Below, one piece after another: positions 22,606 to 33,130 of a stretch of DNA of 64,000 nucleotides. Location of the stretch: assembly GCF_963678975.1 (NCBI RefSeq), contig NC_089277.1, positions 26,734,672 through 26,798,671 of the forward strand, in the 5' to 3' direction. This stretch comes from Dysidea avara. Taxonomy: Eukaryota > Porifera > Demospongiae > Dictyoceratida > Dysideidae. The translations under genes were made by a program, and so were the position numbers. The notes below the pieces were generated by a model, which saw only the letters and a program-made list of their open reading frames with translations, did not search any database and had not been told where the DNA came from. Position 1 is the first letter of the stretch, and every line of letters starts with the position of its first letter.

Positions 22606-23205
22606 CTGGCATGATCATGATGTGTGTAATGCAATGGCGGATCGAGGATGGGGAATTTGGGGAAACCCCCCCCCCCCCCCTGTTCTTTTAGGAAGAATAG
22701 CTAGCTATAGCTATCACTTTGATAATGCCAGTTAGGCTAATATCAGTTTATTACTCAAGAAATGAATACTTTTAGCTTAAAAGACAGACAAATGTTATTC
22801 ATTAATTCTCTTTACTATAACAACTGTCACCCAGCATCTTCGTGCATATTATGCGCCTCTATAAATAATTAGCGTGTGACAGGTGTTTTAGCTTTTGTAG
22901 CACCTTTTAAGACTTCACAACCTTCTACAATGGTCTAAAAGGCACAATTCAACAGTGAAACACTGCTGAGAGGTTATTTCGCTGCTATGTGTATACCAAC
23001 TTGAACTACTCAACAGATTACAGCCAGTACTGAGTTGATTCCCTTTCTAATGGTGTGAATCTGAACTTTTCTGTGCCCCTCCCCTTGCCAGCTCCTGGAT
23101 CTTCCCCTGTAATGAACACCCTTCACTGAAGAACTAAAATAATTTACTGGGAATGGAAGTTGATAGTGACACTTGTGACTGGTAGCTAGGGATGAAGTTC
23201 TCATT
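22606..23205 (-). pseudogene. PITRM1: PITRM1 exon interrupted by an inserted element and a frame change
   Basis: The right part (23115-23205) reads NENFIPSYQSQVSL in the frame set by the previous exon, but the conserved PFPVNYF…VKGVHY stretch is in the next frame, so one base has been gained between them (about 23160-23170). The left part (22606-22631) reads THHDHA and ends GCCAG|GTAGTT, in phase with SLSILARL. Between the two lie 476 bp of repeat flanked by TGTAATG. The family reads MPFPVNYV…PYTDPDHASLKIL here, so the two parts are clearly one former exon. Confidence 0.8.
22632..23107. mobile_element. Non-autonomous element inserted in a PITRM1 exon
   Basis: 476 bp between direct repeats TGTAATG (22625-22631, 23108-23114). 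Ends GGCGGATCGAGGATGGGG and CCAGCTCCTGGATCTTCCCC are loose inverted repeats. A related half is at 3580-3797 and an end at about 4505-4545. No ORF. Confidence 0.8.
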
Positions 23206-23725
23206 CTAATAAAAGAAAAATTGCACATGTTAGTTATTAGAGACAAAACAGTTTATCAGTGGCGTAGCTACACCCGGGCATACCCGGGCATTTGCCTGGG
23301 CATACCCGGGCATTTGCCCGGGCATCACTTCACTTTGCCCTGGCATCAGAAAATGGTTGGGTCACGCAGCCACTCAAAATATTGCGTTTAACACATAAAT
23401 CCTCCCCCACCCCCAGTACCATTAATTCTACACCATTTGCCAGCAGCTTCTGCCTCGGGTTCTGTCTGCCATCGACACTTGCACCCTCTCTTAAAAAAAG
23501 GGGTGCGCCGCGATATGAAACAAGTTAGCTCTGCGCGTTCAGTTAAAATCAGAAAATGGCGCCATGTGTTCTCCACGTGATGTGTGAGTGTTCACAGTTG
23601 GCTGTTAGTTGGATATTGTCTGATTATTGTTTGATGGTGCGAGGTCCGTGATAATGCTCTAAACAGAGTCCTCTAATAGCGTCCGAATTTATCTAGATAC
23701 AACGTGACACAAGGGGAACAGTGGA

Positions 23726-24123
23726 TCTAGTCTCGCGTAGCCAGACCCTTTTCTTTCTTTTGTGTGGGGGCGGGAAAGAAAAGGGTCTGGTGAACATAGC
23801 ATAGCATCGTCGTTGGGCTATCCGGAGATTGTGGGGATTCTACTTCACAGCTTCCGGATTGTTGATTGGCACGAATGACATAATTGCTAATATTTGCATC
23901 ATTTGCATCCTGTTACCATAGCTACTACTGAAATATCTATGGTAACAGGGTGCAAATGCAGCAGTTCACGTCATTTGCACCCACAAACAATCTGGAAGCT
24001 GCACAGTAGAATCCCACAATCCCGGGATAGCCCAACGACAATGCTATGCTATGTTCACCAGACCCTTTTCTTTCCCCGCCCTCCACACAAAAGAAAGAAA
24101 AGAGTCTGGCTACACGAGACTAG
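23726..24123. mobile_element. Nested fold-back element, ~398 bp
   Basis: Arms of about 190 bp pair nearly fully (CTAGTCTCGCGTAGCCAGAC… with …GTCTGGCTACACGAGACTAG). Possible 5-bp flank repeat GTGGA on both sides. No ORF. Confidence 0.8.
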
Positions 24124-24419
24124 TGTGGAGCGAGGTGTGGAGTCAGTGTTGTACGATTTAGGAGTGGAGTGTGATATGTGATGTGAGCTATTATTAAAAC
24201 ACAATTGTATTAGTCGCAGTGGTAGGAGATCACCAGGATTTTTGCCAGTTTTGCGGCCGCCATTTTTTTGTAGACCTGAGTTCACTGAAGCAGAACCAGT
24301 CAGTGGATGAATTATCATGTTTAGTGAGTCACATCTTCAATGGAGGACTGGAGGAGGACTTATCACACAAGATCTCTTAAGTGTGTTGTGGCGCGGCACA
24401 TGATTACTACTACTACATA

Positions 24420-24671
24420 TGTGACCAAATTTTGGAAAATCACCCATATGGGCATGTGTGAAATAATTAGAATTTTTATGTTTAGTGGGCTGCTAATAAG
24501 AACAGGGAACAGTTGTGAAAATATTTCAAGAATTTTCTTGTAATTTAAGGTATTGAGAATGGCTTAAATCCATCAACAAGTAGATTTGCACTATAAAGTT
24601 TGTGATTTGATCATTAAATATTTTAGGTGTCAAATGCACCCATGTGGGTGATTTTCCAAAATTCAGTCACA
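24420..24671. mobile_element. Tc1/mariner-like MITE flanked by TA
   Basis: Ends TGTGACCAAATTTTGGAAAA and TTTTCCAAAATTCAGTCACA, with the dinucleotide TA at each side (24418-24419, 24672-24673). The inner arms CACCCATATGGG / CACCCATGTGGGTG are also palindromic. Confidence 0.75.
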
Positions 24672-25075
24672 TATACATCCCACGATCGATTAGGTAGCAA
24701 TCATGCAGTAGCAATTTAGCTAGATAGGCTGTATAAATGCTTATGTTCATGCATCATACAGATAGAATTAGCAGCTATACAGAATAGCTAGCCATGCTTT
24801 GCACTAAAAACAAATTTTTATGAGTATAGGTATGAACATCCCACAGGTTGCTCACTTAGTTGCTTGCAAGGTTAGTGGTTTGCCAGGGCATCACGATTGG
24901 TCTAGATACGCCCCTGCTGTTTATTCTAGTTTAATACCATCATTAGAAAGTGAAAACACCTAACAGAACATTTAGTAGTACAATGCATTTCAATAGGATG
25001 AATTGTTATCATGAAAACACAGTAAGCATATTCTAATATAACATCCAATAACACTCTAATAGAACAATCATTCAC

Positions 25076-25184
25076 CTCAACATAAGATGGCAGACAGTCC
25101 ATCCCACCAGTAATAGAGGACAGGAAGCCATTCATTGCATTTGTGGCCACCTCAACACCATCAGCAGTAGCATTGAGAGCACAT
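25076..25184 (-). CDS. PITRM1: PITRM1 exon (CALNAT)
   Basis: Encodes (R)CALNATADGVEVATNAMNG and FLSSITGGMDCLPSYVE, matching MRCSVNATPQQ…VEDFLRSI. Ends in phase 0 with GAG|GTGAAT. Confidence 0.85.
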
Positions 25185-25424
25185 CTAGGAGAAGACGGTT
25201 GTGTTAGTGAATTTTGTCACACAAAAATTTATAACAAATGTGTGTGGCTCATGAAGAATACAGACCAAAAATATTAACAAAGTGGATGAATGTAAGCAAA
25301 TTGTGGTTGTTCTAAGACAATGGCTATAGCATACTGAGTAAAGCAACAGACATATAACATACAAAACTCTACACAGAAAAGAAATTCTCTTTAGTACCGC
25401 ATTAGTACACACACATAGGTATAC

Positions 25425-25513
25425 CTGAACTGAGTGTCCACAAGTACTTGATATCTTTTAGCACATACATTATCCCAGTCTTCTTTCTCAGAAAGATCTT
25501 TCAAAATCTTTAC
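25425..25513 (-). CDS. PITRM1: PITRM1 exon (VKILKDLSEKE)
   Basis: Encodes VKILKDLSEKEDWDNVCAKR and YQVLVDTQF plus a split Arg that joins CALNAT. Family counterpart: ILRKLPRIKKHLLNGDNMR. Donor CAG|GTATAC. Confidence 0.8.
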
Positions 25514-25917
25514 CTTAATTAACACACAATGTAAGTGAGTACAACACATCAAGTTAAACACATGCTACTGTCAGTGATGTACAAGGTGTACATAACACTA
25601 AAATACATACACTCAACTGGATCACTGAAAACAGATACAACCATATTAATCCCTTAGTAGCCTGTGCTACTAATGTATTATTTTTGAGTGCTAGGAGAAT
25701 GTCTATCACAATTATTGGTAAGATATGTACATGTAGATGTGATGTATTGTACAAGCCAAGTGGTGGAGAAATAAAATTACATATCAACTATTAGTATGAA
25801 AAAACGCATGCTATATAGAAGCTGCACATTAGGCCAGTCCTACAGTCAAATATGTACAGCATGAATGTATTTTACATTCCGTAAATTCCTAAATTCATTT
25901 TACACTCAAAGTGTTAC

Positions 25918-26083
25918 CTGTTTCATTCCACTGAACATTTCACCCAACACACTGGTGGGTGTTAGGGGACTAGATGATGAACTTATTGCAAATCTGTGAC
26001 CATTATCAGCTACACTAAGAGCCATGTTGTTGGCTGTCATCTTAACAAGTGTCTGTAATCTCTCCAAGTCTTGTAGGTCTGGA
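25918..26083 (-). CDS. PITRM1: PITRM1 exon (LVKMTANNM…FSGMKQ)
   Basis: Encodes PDLQDLERLQTLVKMTANNM, then ADNGHRFAISSSSSPLTPTS and ends FSGMKQ. Clear match to FKVLVKMTAQELANGIPDSG and ETFSGMDQ of the family. Phase 0 donor CAG|GTAACA. Confidence 0.9.
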
Positions 26084-26176
26084 CTGTAACATAGATAAGT
26101 AGTTGGTGCACATGTGATTTGTTAAATGTATGTGTGTCCGTGTGTGCGTGTGTGTGCATGCATGCGTGTGAGTGTG

Positions 26177-26179
<3 letters not shown>

Positions 26180-26226
<47 letters not shown>
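26180..26226. repeat. (GT)n microsatellite
   Basis: About 23 GT units, preceded by irregular TGTG/TGCG runs, inside a PITRM1 intron. Confidence 0.95.
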
Positions 26227-26227
<1 letters not shown>

Positions 26228-26443
26228 TGGGGGGAAGGGGAGACATAATGTGTGCTTATGTACATGTGCAAGCCAATAACAATGAAAGATACAGATAAAA
26301 CTAAAAGAGTTTATAATAGTACTACACTGACTATGAAATGAAACACACAAATGTGCTGTCTACTCATACATAATGTACATAGGTACGTACTCCACAGGAC
26401 ATTTAAGCACACTCATGTATAGGCTGAATGCTACTGTACATAC

Positions 26444-26526
26444 TTCAAAAACACATTATTCCACAGTGAGAACACATGCATGTGAGAAATGTGTCTGTCC
26501 TGACAATAACAGCTGAATACAATACC
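26444..26526 (-). CDS. PITRM1: PITRM1 exon (GIVFSCYCQDRH)
   Basis: Encodes GIVFSCYCQDRHISHMHVFS and LWNNVFL plus a split codon. The family reads GVLFSSLCLDRNLPDMMQLW. Acceptor TTACAG, donor AA|GTATGT. Confidence 0.85.
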
Positions 26527-27222
26527 CTGTAAGAAAACGGTATGTATGTGAAACCTTGCACGATACAAGTTATGCAAGCATGATAGCACATGATGTAACA
26601 CCTACATACTTATGCACTTATGTAGTAGCAATGCTTATAATTATAATTAAAAACATCCTAAAAATAGAATTCTATATATAGCTGAGCACTAGTGAATACA
26701 ACAAAAAATTGGGCATATGTATGTAGTGAACTTCCAAAGATTGATCTAACATAATGAATACAAAACAGTTGGATCTTAACGTTATAATACCAGGAGCTCA
26801 TAAGCGCCACAGTGGATGACACCTTGAAATGTTTACAATTTGATAATCAGGACAATTAACCGATGTCCATGATCCCATTAGTATTGGCATACATAGTCTA
26901 CATTAAGACACCTGAAAACAGAGCACTGTTCTATTGAGAAAACTTTAGAGCCATGGTTCAAAGTTGTCCAGAATAAGGCGGTTCCACTGCACACAACAGC
27001 ATATAGTTATGTGACCAGATATGTGAAGAGGTGCCTTCCACACATATCTAATTTACCAACTTTGATGACTCATAACTAAAGGCTATTGACCTGACATTTG
27101 GTCAGTATAGAGTGTACCAAACAAAACGTTATCTCAAAATGCAGGCTATTTACACTATGATTGATAGACAAAAAAAATTTGGTGTGACAAAAACCACGGA
27201 TAATCCAATACATTAGTAATAC

Positions 27223-27343
27223 TTGTTCGTATCCCAGTTCATTGGAGTGGTGGGAACAAATATGTGGGGACAGGTTGAGACCTCCAGTCTACAGATCAAC
27301 CTGCTGGGCAAACTGCCTGTGATCTAGATCACCTGCTCCCATC
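27223..27343 (-). pseudogene. PITRM1: PITRM1 exon C, unit 1, with in-frame TAG
   Basis: Encodes MGAGDLDHRQFAQQVDL, then TAG (27289-27291), then TGGLNLSPHICSHHSNELGY and EQ. The family reads LDYREQAQQIELKTGGMSAS here, so the stop replaces a conserved Lys codon (AAG to TAG). Boundaries are CTATAG| and CAA|GTATTA, both in phase with neighbours. Confidence 0.85.
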
Positions 27344-27756
27344 CTATAGTTTACACACACTGGTAAACATGTGATACCACACAAGTGTCACATCATACCA
27401 TTTTGTGAAGCCTGCATGATGTTTACACAAACACAAAGGCTGTCACTATACTAACCAAGTTAAAATCCCCCAAATGTTGAAATGATAAGTATGTTATCTG
27501 TATACTACAAGCCTATCATGGATCATAAAGACTCCAGCTGAAGGCTATGTACAGGACACTTTGAAAAATGGACACCTTGATATTGTGAATAATCATAACA
27601 GCTTTGCATTGCGCATATTGTATTCTGAAGATAAGAGATATTACTGATACAAAGCACTTTCAAAAATGGTCTTAACTGTCAATAGTATGAATTAACTATG
27701 CTATTCACTATATCAAGAACTACAAAAATCTGGTGTTACTACATATCTAGACTTAC

Positions 27757-27886
27757 TGTGTAAAGACATTACAGAAAAGTGGCACATAAATCTTTAGTTC
27801 ATCAGGTAGTGAAGTGATGCTTGCTACAGCTCTGAAGTAGGTAATCCCATTGGTTGGCTGTTTAACCAACTGTACTGGTACAGCAT
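27757..27886 (-). CDS. PITRM1: PITRM1 exon B, unit 1
   Basis: Encodes DAVPVQLVKQPTNGITYFRA then VASITSLPDELKIYVPLFCN and VFTQ. It matches DIPVQYCAQPTNGMVYFRA and LPEELRPYVPLFCSVLT. Donor CACA|GTAAGT. Confidence 0.9.
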
Positions 27887-28025
27887 CTACAATGTAATGT
27901 ACAAACAATAGTTATGTAATAGAATACAATTGTGTCTTAATAGATGAGCCTTAGACATGATTATGAAATAGTGTATACTCCTCAAGAAATGTTTACATAC
28001 CACTGGTGTGGATGGTGGTACTTAC

Positions 28026-28073
28026 CAATGTGGACATGTTCCAGTGTAGTGTCTTTTATTTTAGGATCAATAT
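28026..28073 (-). CDS. PITRM1: PITRM1 exon A, unit 1
   Basis: 48 nt encoding (D)IDPKIKDTTLEHVHI. It corresponds to DIEPTIPVTELDVV of the family. Acceptor TTTACAG; donor G|GTAAGT. Confidence 0.8.
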
Positions 28074-28267
28074 CTGTAAAGAGACATCAAGTCAAATACA
28101 AGCTGTAGTGTTCCAATAGTGTGGAATACATAGAAGTGTGTCCTTAATTGAAGAAATGAGACACAAGTTTATTTTGAACAATGCTTGGGATATCCAAAGG
28201 AAGTATGTACGGCCAATGCCAGCTGTTACAAATAGAGTACACAAGCTAACTGAGTTAGCTTTCTCAC

Positions 28268-28315
28268 CAACAATGTGACCAACAAAGACAAGTCAAAAGC
28301 ATCTCCCAAATCCAC
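28268..28315 (-). other. Candidate PITRM1 exon D, unit 1
   Basis: 48 nt between AG and GTGAG, with length and both boundaries kept in unit 2 (31240-31287). One frame gives VDLGDAFDLSLLVTLL, faintly like QDASCLPALKV, but that frame does not match the phase exon A needs, and the phase that fits has a stop. Exon status unproven. Confidence 0.3.
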
Positions 28316-29756
28316 CTAATATGAATATTATTTAATAGCTACCTCCATAGCAGTAAACAGCTCATAACAAGTGTTATGCAATAGCTACGTACTACTTGTG
28401 TTACTATCACTGTCATTTTCACTTGTGCGATTGTGACAATGTACATTGTCGCATTATGTACGTACATATGCCAAACACAGTACAAAAGCAACTTCAACCA
28501 TCAATATACATACTATGTACATTTTACATAGAAACAATTATTAAAACTGTTACTTTAATTCCAGCAATAACAGTGCGTGTACATTGCCCTTGTATACATG
28601 GTAATAGTCATGAAGGTACGCAGGTTTGATGCATAAGAGTAGGTATTCTGTAATAGTTCGTTGGTTTGGAAGTGGTTCAGTAATTGCTTAGAATAGAATA
28701 TTGAAGTGTTATGAGCATTCATCACCATATTATAGTGATTAAGAATCATGACAGAGAAGTGAACTACATATATATGTACAGTACTATATATACAGTCTCA
28801 TTATAGAATACGGCCAAACAAAAACAATAGAGGATATGCATATTGCATTATGATGGATTAACAACTTGCCCAAGAATTTTTGACATTTAACAACCATCAT
28901 AAAATCCCATACAAAAGTAAGGATAGCAAATGTGGCTTGGAATATAGCTCACTAGTCCTCCTTCTAGATACTCAAATATATTGCTCTGAGAAGCAGTCTA
29001 TTTTCTGCAATTCACATTTTCTACATATACCTACAATACATTTGTCATCATCATGACATGTGAAAAGGTCATGCATTTATTAGAATGTTTTTGGTTGCAT
29101 ATCGGCCAGTGTGTATTATTTCTTCTGTAAAGAGAAAAGTGTTTTTCTACTAAATGACAAAAGAAAAAATACAGGCTGTCCTGGCAAGACTATACACATA
29201 GGGGTAAATGTCTGCTATCTCTTGTACTAACACAAGTCAATGGTAAGCATCAGGGTTGGAATGAATGTACAAATGCATCCTCCGAAGCTACTTTTGAAAA
29301 TATTACCAAAGTTTGTTACCAATGTCATATCAACAATAATAATGAACACATGATGACATATGATGCAACACCTACATACTTATGCACTTATGTAGTAGCA
29401 ATGCTTTTAATTTAAAACATCCTAAAAATAGCATTCTATATATAGCTGAGCACTAGAGAATACCATAAAAAAATGAGGCTATATGTATGTAGTAAACTTC
29501 TAATGATTGATCTAACTTGAACATAACAAATACAAAACACTATCGTTCAGACAGTTGGATCTTAGTGTTGTAATACAGTGGGTGACACCTTGAAAGGTTT
29601 ACAATTTGATAACAGGACACTTGACCAATAACCATGATCCCATTAGTATTAGCATACATAGTCTACATTAAACACCTAAAAACAGAACAATGTTCTATTG
29701 AGAACCATGGTTCCAAGTTGTTCAGAATAAGGGGATTCCACTGCATATAACAGCAT

Positions 29757-30000
29757 ATATGTTACTGGATTTGTGAAAAGGTATCTTCCATACACATCTA
29801 ATTTACCAACTTTGACGACTCATAACTTCAGGTTATTGACATGACATTCGGTCAGTAGAGTGCACCAACATAGGTTAGTGGATGGAGAAGGTTTCAAGCT
29901 TATAGCTAATTGTTTATTAAGCGCTGAGTTATGGTCTTCCAAGTTCAAAGAATTGGATGTGTGTGAAAGACCCATTTTTGCAAATCTGGTCATATATATG
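29757..30000. mobile_element. TIR MITE in duplication unit 2
   Basis: CTGGATTTGTGAAAAGGTAT at left and TTTTTGCAAATCTGGTCATA at right, same family as 9392-9640. Its left half is also in unit 1 (about 27010), so insertion preceded the duplication. Confidence 0.65.
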
Positions 30001-30163
30001 TACGTTTGCTGCTTATAATTGTTTTGCAATAAACTTGTTGGTCATAAAAGGTAATAAAATGTTATCTCAATGCAGGCTATTTACTCTATGACTGGTAGAC
30101 AAAAGAAATTTTGGTGTGACAAAAACAACAGAAAATCCAACAGATATAGTACATCAGTAATAC

Positions 30164-30284
30164 CTGTTCATAGCCCAGTTCATTGGAGTGGTGGGAACAA
30201 ATATGTGGGGACAGGTTGAGACCTCCAGTCTACAGATCAACCTGCTGGGCAAACTGCCTGTGATCTAGATCACCTGCTCCCATC
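30164..30284 (-). pseudogene. PITRM1: PITRM1 exon C', unit 2, with the same in-frame TAG
   Basis: Same translation as exon C, with TAG at 30230-30232 between QQVDL and TGGLNLS. The donor differs slightly (CAG|GTATTA). Sharing the TAG shows it predates the duplication or was spread by conversion. Confidence 0.85.
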
Positions 30285-30715
30285 CTATAGTGTACACACA
30301 CTGGTACATGTCTGATACCACACAAGTGTCTATCACACCACTTCATGAAGCCTGTATGATGTTTACACAGACACAGAGGCTGTCATATACTAACCAAGTT
30401 AAAATCCCCCAAGTGTTGAAATGATAAACATATCATCAGTATACATGGGCCTATCATTGATAATAAAGACTCTATCTGAAGGCTATTTACTTATCAAACT
30501 CAAACAGGACATGTTTGAAAAATGGACACCTTGATACTCAGGTCAATTGTGTGCATAACCTCAACAGCATTCCATTGTACATTTCGTATTGCATTCTGAG
30601 GAGAGAAACATTAGCTACTAATAACAAGCACTTTCAAAAATGGTCTCTTAACTGTCAATAGCATAAACTTCCTATGCTAAGAACCTGGTCCTATCACATA
30701 TCTAGACTTACGTAC

Positions 30716-30845
30716 TGTGTTAGGACATTACAGAAAAGTGACACATAAATCTTCAGTTCATCAGGTAGTGAAGTGATGCTTGCTACAGCTTTGAAGTAGG
30801 TAATCCCATTGGTTGGCTGTTTAGCCAACTGTACTGGTACAGCAT
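30716..30845 (-). CDS. PITRM1: PITRM1 exon B', unit 2
   Basis: Encodes DAVPVQLAKQPTNGITYFKA then VASITSLPDELKIYVSLFCN and VLTQ. It differs from exon B at a few residues, including the conserved Pro of YVPLFC changed to Ser. Donor CACA|GTACGT. Confidence 0.85.
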
Positions 30846-31001
30846 CTACAGTGTAGTGTACAAACAATAGTAATAGATAAGTAAGTAACACTGTGACTTA
30901 AATGTACTAAGTTGTAGCTGAGCCTTTGACAACATCATGAAATAGTAAGAATTCCTCCAAGAAATATTTACATATCACTAAGTGTGAATGCTGGTACTTA
31001 C

Positions 31002-31049
31002 CAATGTGGACATGTTCCAGTGTAGTGACTTTTATTTTAGGATCAATAT
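31002..31049 (-). CDS. PITRM1: PITRM1 exon A', unit 2
   Basis: Encodes (D)IDPKIKVTTLEHVHI, one residue different from exon A. Splice sites are kept. Confidence 0.75.
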
Positions 31050-31239
31050 CTGTAAAGAGACATCGGTCACATACAAGCTGTAGTGTTCCAATGGAGTGGA
31101 ATACATAGAAGTGTGTTCTTAATTGAAGAAATGAGACACATATCTGTTTTGTACAAAGCTAGGGATATCCAAAGGAGGTATTGATGGTCAGGTCGCTGTT
31201 ACAATAGAGTACACAAGCTAACTGAGTTAGCTTTCTCAC

Positions 31240-31287
31240 CAAAAATGTGACCAACAAAGCCAAATTAGAGCCATCTCCCAAATCCAC
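31240..31287 (-). other. Candidate PITRM1 exon D', unit 2
   Basis: Same 48-nt length and AG/GTGAG boundaries as 28268-28315. The open frame reads VDLGDGSNLALLVTFL; the frame that fits exon A' has a stop. Uncertain. Confidence 0.25.
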
Positions 31288-33055
31288 CTAACTATGAATA
31301 TTGTTTAACAGTATTTCTAACAGTAAACAGCTCATAACAAGTGTTTATGCAGTAGCTACTACTTGTGCTACAATCATTGTCATTTTCACTTAAAATGCAC
31401 ATTATCATATTACGTACATGCATACACTGAGATGTGGACAAAAGCAACTTTCGCCATCAATACTTTACATATGAATATTAAAACCTGTTACTTGAATTAC
31501 ACCAGATTAGGCTGTGTGTACATTATCACTGTGTAAAACAAAACTTATACATAGTGTAGTGGTCATGAAGGCAGGTGGGTGCATACGAGAATAAACATCA
31601 AAACTCTTATGGTTTATTAGTGTGGAGGTGGTTCAGTAATTGCTTAAATAAATCAATGTGAATAGAATATTAAAGTGTCATCACAATACAGTGATTAAGC
31701 AACATGACAGAGAAATTGAACTACACAACATATACTATACAGTTTTATATACACAGAATAATGTAATACACACACACATAGGGTTAGAAAATATGCATGC
31801 TTTATTATTTGAGCAAAAACTGATTAATACACATAAATGGATTAACAGTGTGCCTAAGAAGCTTTGATGGTGAATGACTATTACAAAAGTACAGGTAGCA
31901 AATGTGTCTTGGATTATACTCAATACAGATATGGCTCCTCCTCCCAGTTACTCTGCTATACAGGAAAGTGAATCTATTGCTCTGGAAAAGTTCTTGAGAA
32001 TGGTCCCTTTTCTGTGATTTGCATTTCCTACGTATACCTGAACTACATTCATTTACCGTCCTGATATGTGAAAAGTCACAAATGTTTTCAGTCACATATC
32101 CTGTAATACAAGAGAAGGCTTACAACAGCAATATCTACCATGCATAAGCCAGATAAAAGACTACTGAGATGGTTTCACAATATGTAACATTGACTTCCTG
32201 TGCTTTCCAATGTGGTTGCATGCTATTGACATGGTGATTTACTCACACACTCTATTTTTCAATATTTATAGCAGTAGGTAAATCACCATTACTATAGCAA
32301 CATTACAAGAAGGTAGTGCTCCCTTGAAGTGTTTATTCCCTTATGGTGAGTTGAGAAAAATAGATATTTCAAACTAATTTATAGAAGAACAATATGGAAG
32401 AAGTCTATGTCAGCATACATAATAGTAGTGTCACCAGGCCAGCATGTATTTTTTCTCTGGTAGAGATAAGTGTTTTTCCCTACCAAATGACAAAAGAAAA
32501 ATACAGGCTGTCCTGGCAAGACTATACATGTCGACAACTAACTACGAGAGGTAAATATCTGCTATCTCCTGTATTAACCCAAGTCAATGGTAAACATCTA
32601 CCATAAACACAATCATACAATACACGTAACATTATCTGGGATGACTCAATTATTAAAAAGCTTCTTTCTATGGTCATGATAGTCAACCACCATAGGATTT
32701 GTATACCACTTTTAGCTCAGATTTGTGCATTCGTATGCTTTAATAAACAGTCTCCATTTTGTTCAAGAAAAAAAATCAGCAGTGTAATAACAGTCAAAGA
32801 ATTCTACACTTTACATTGTACATATGTCCATTATACAATGTGGAATTTCTCTTAGTAATTGCATTTACATATACATGCATGTGCAATAAAAACTAAAGAC
32901 TATGTGACCCACACAACCACATGTACATTCAATATAATTATTATTAATGCAACCAAATACTTTTCATGTTGATCTAGTTTTAGGATACCCACACCACATA
33001 CAGTACAAAACAATTATTCAAAACCCTCAATTGTGTTTGAATAATATGCCACTGG

Positions 33056-33063
33056 TATAAAAA
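33056..33063 (+). promoter_or_regulatory. TATA box of the collagen-like copy at 33131
   Basis: TATAAAAA preceded by GCCACTGG, the same as in the left block (about 564). It is only 75 bp before the ATG, because the 5'-UTR intron region present in copy 1 is missing here. Confidence 0.5.
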
Positions 33064-33130
33064 CAGTAGAACACGTACCAGTACTGTGCAGTGCAGTCAG
33101 AGTTAGCTATATATCATACTGCAGTTTAGC

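Larger units (their letters stand above)
23257..24916. mobile_element. hAT-like element, 1.66 kb, non-autonomous
   Basis: Ends CAGTGGCGTAGCTACACC and GATACGCCCCTG, flanked by CAGTTTAT / CTGTTTAT (7 of 8). Just inside the left end are tandem copies of a ~22-bp CATACCCGGGCATTTGCC unit. It contains a nested fold-back (23726-24123) and a TA-flanked MITE (24420-24671). No transposase ORF is visible. Confidence 0.75.
26570..29250. repeat. Tandem duplication unit 1 (PITRM1 exons and introns)
   Basis: Collinear with 29340-32600: shared start CACCTACATACTTATGCACT, exons C, B, A and candidate D, and a shared end around CAGGCTGTCCTGGCAAGACT. The two units differ by many substitutions and indels, so the duplication is not recent. 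Confidence 0.9.
29340..32600. repeat. Tandem duplication unit 2 (PITRM1 exons and introns)
   Basis: Second copy of 26570-29250, lying upstream in gene direction. It carries exons A', B', C' and candidate D'. It retains a fuller copy of the TGTGAC…GTCACA MITE (29757-30000) that is truncated in unit 1. Confidence 0.9.

Noticed and set aside
26042-26350. His/Thr-rich ORFs
   Set aside because: Translation of the GT microsatellite.
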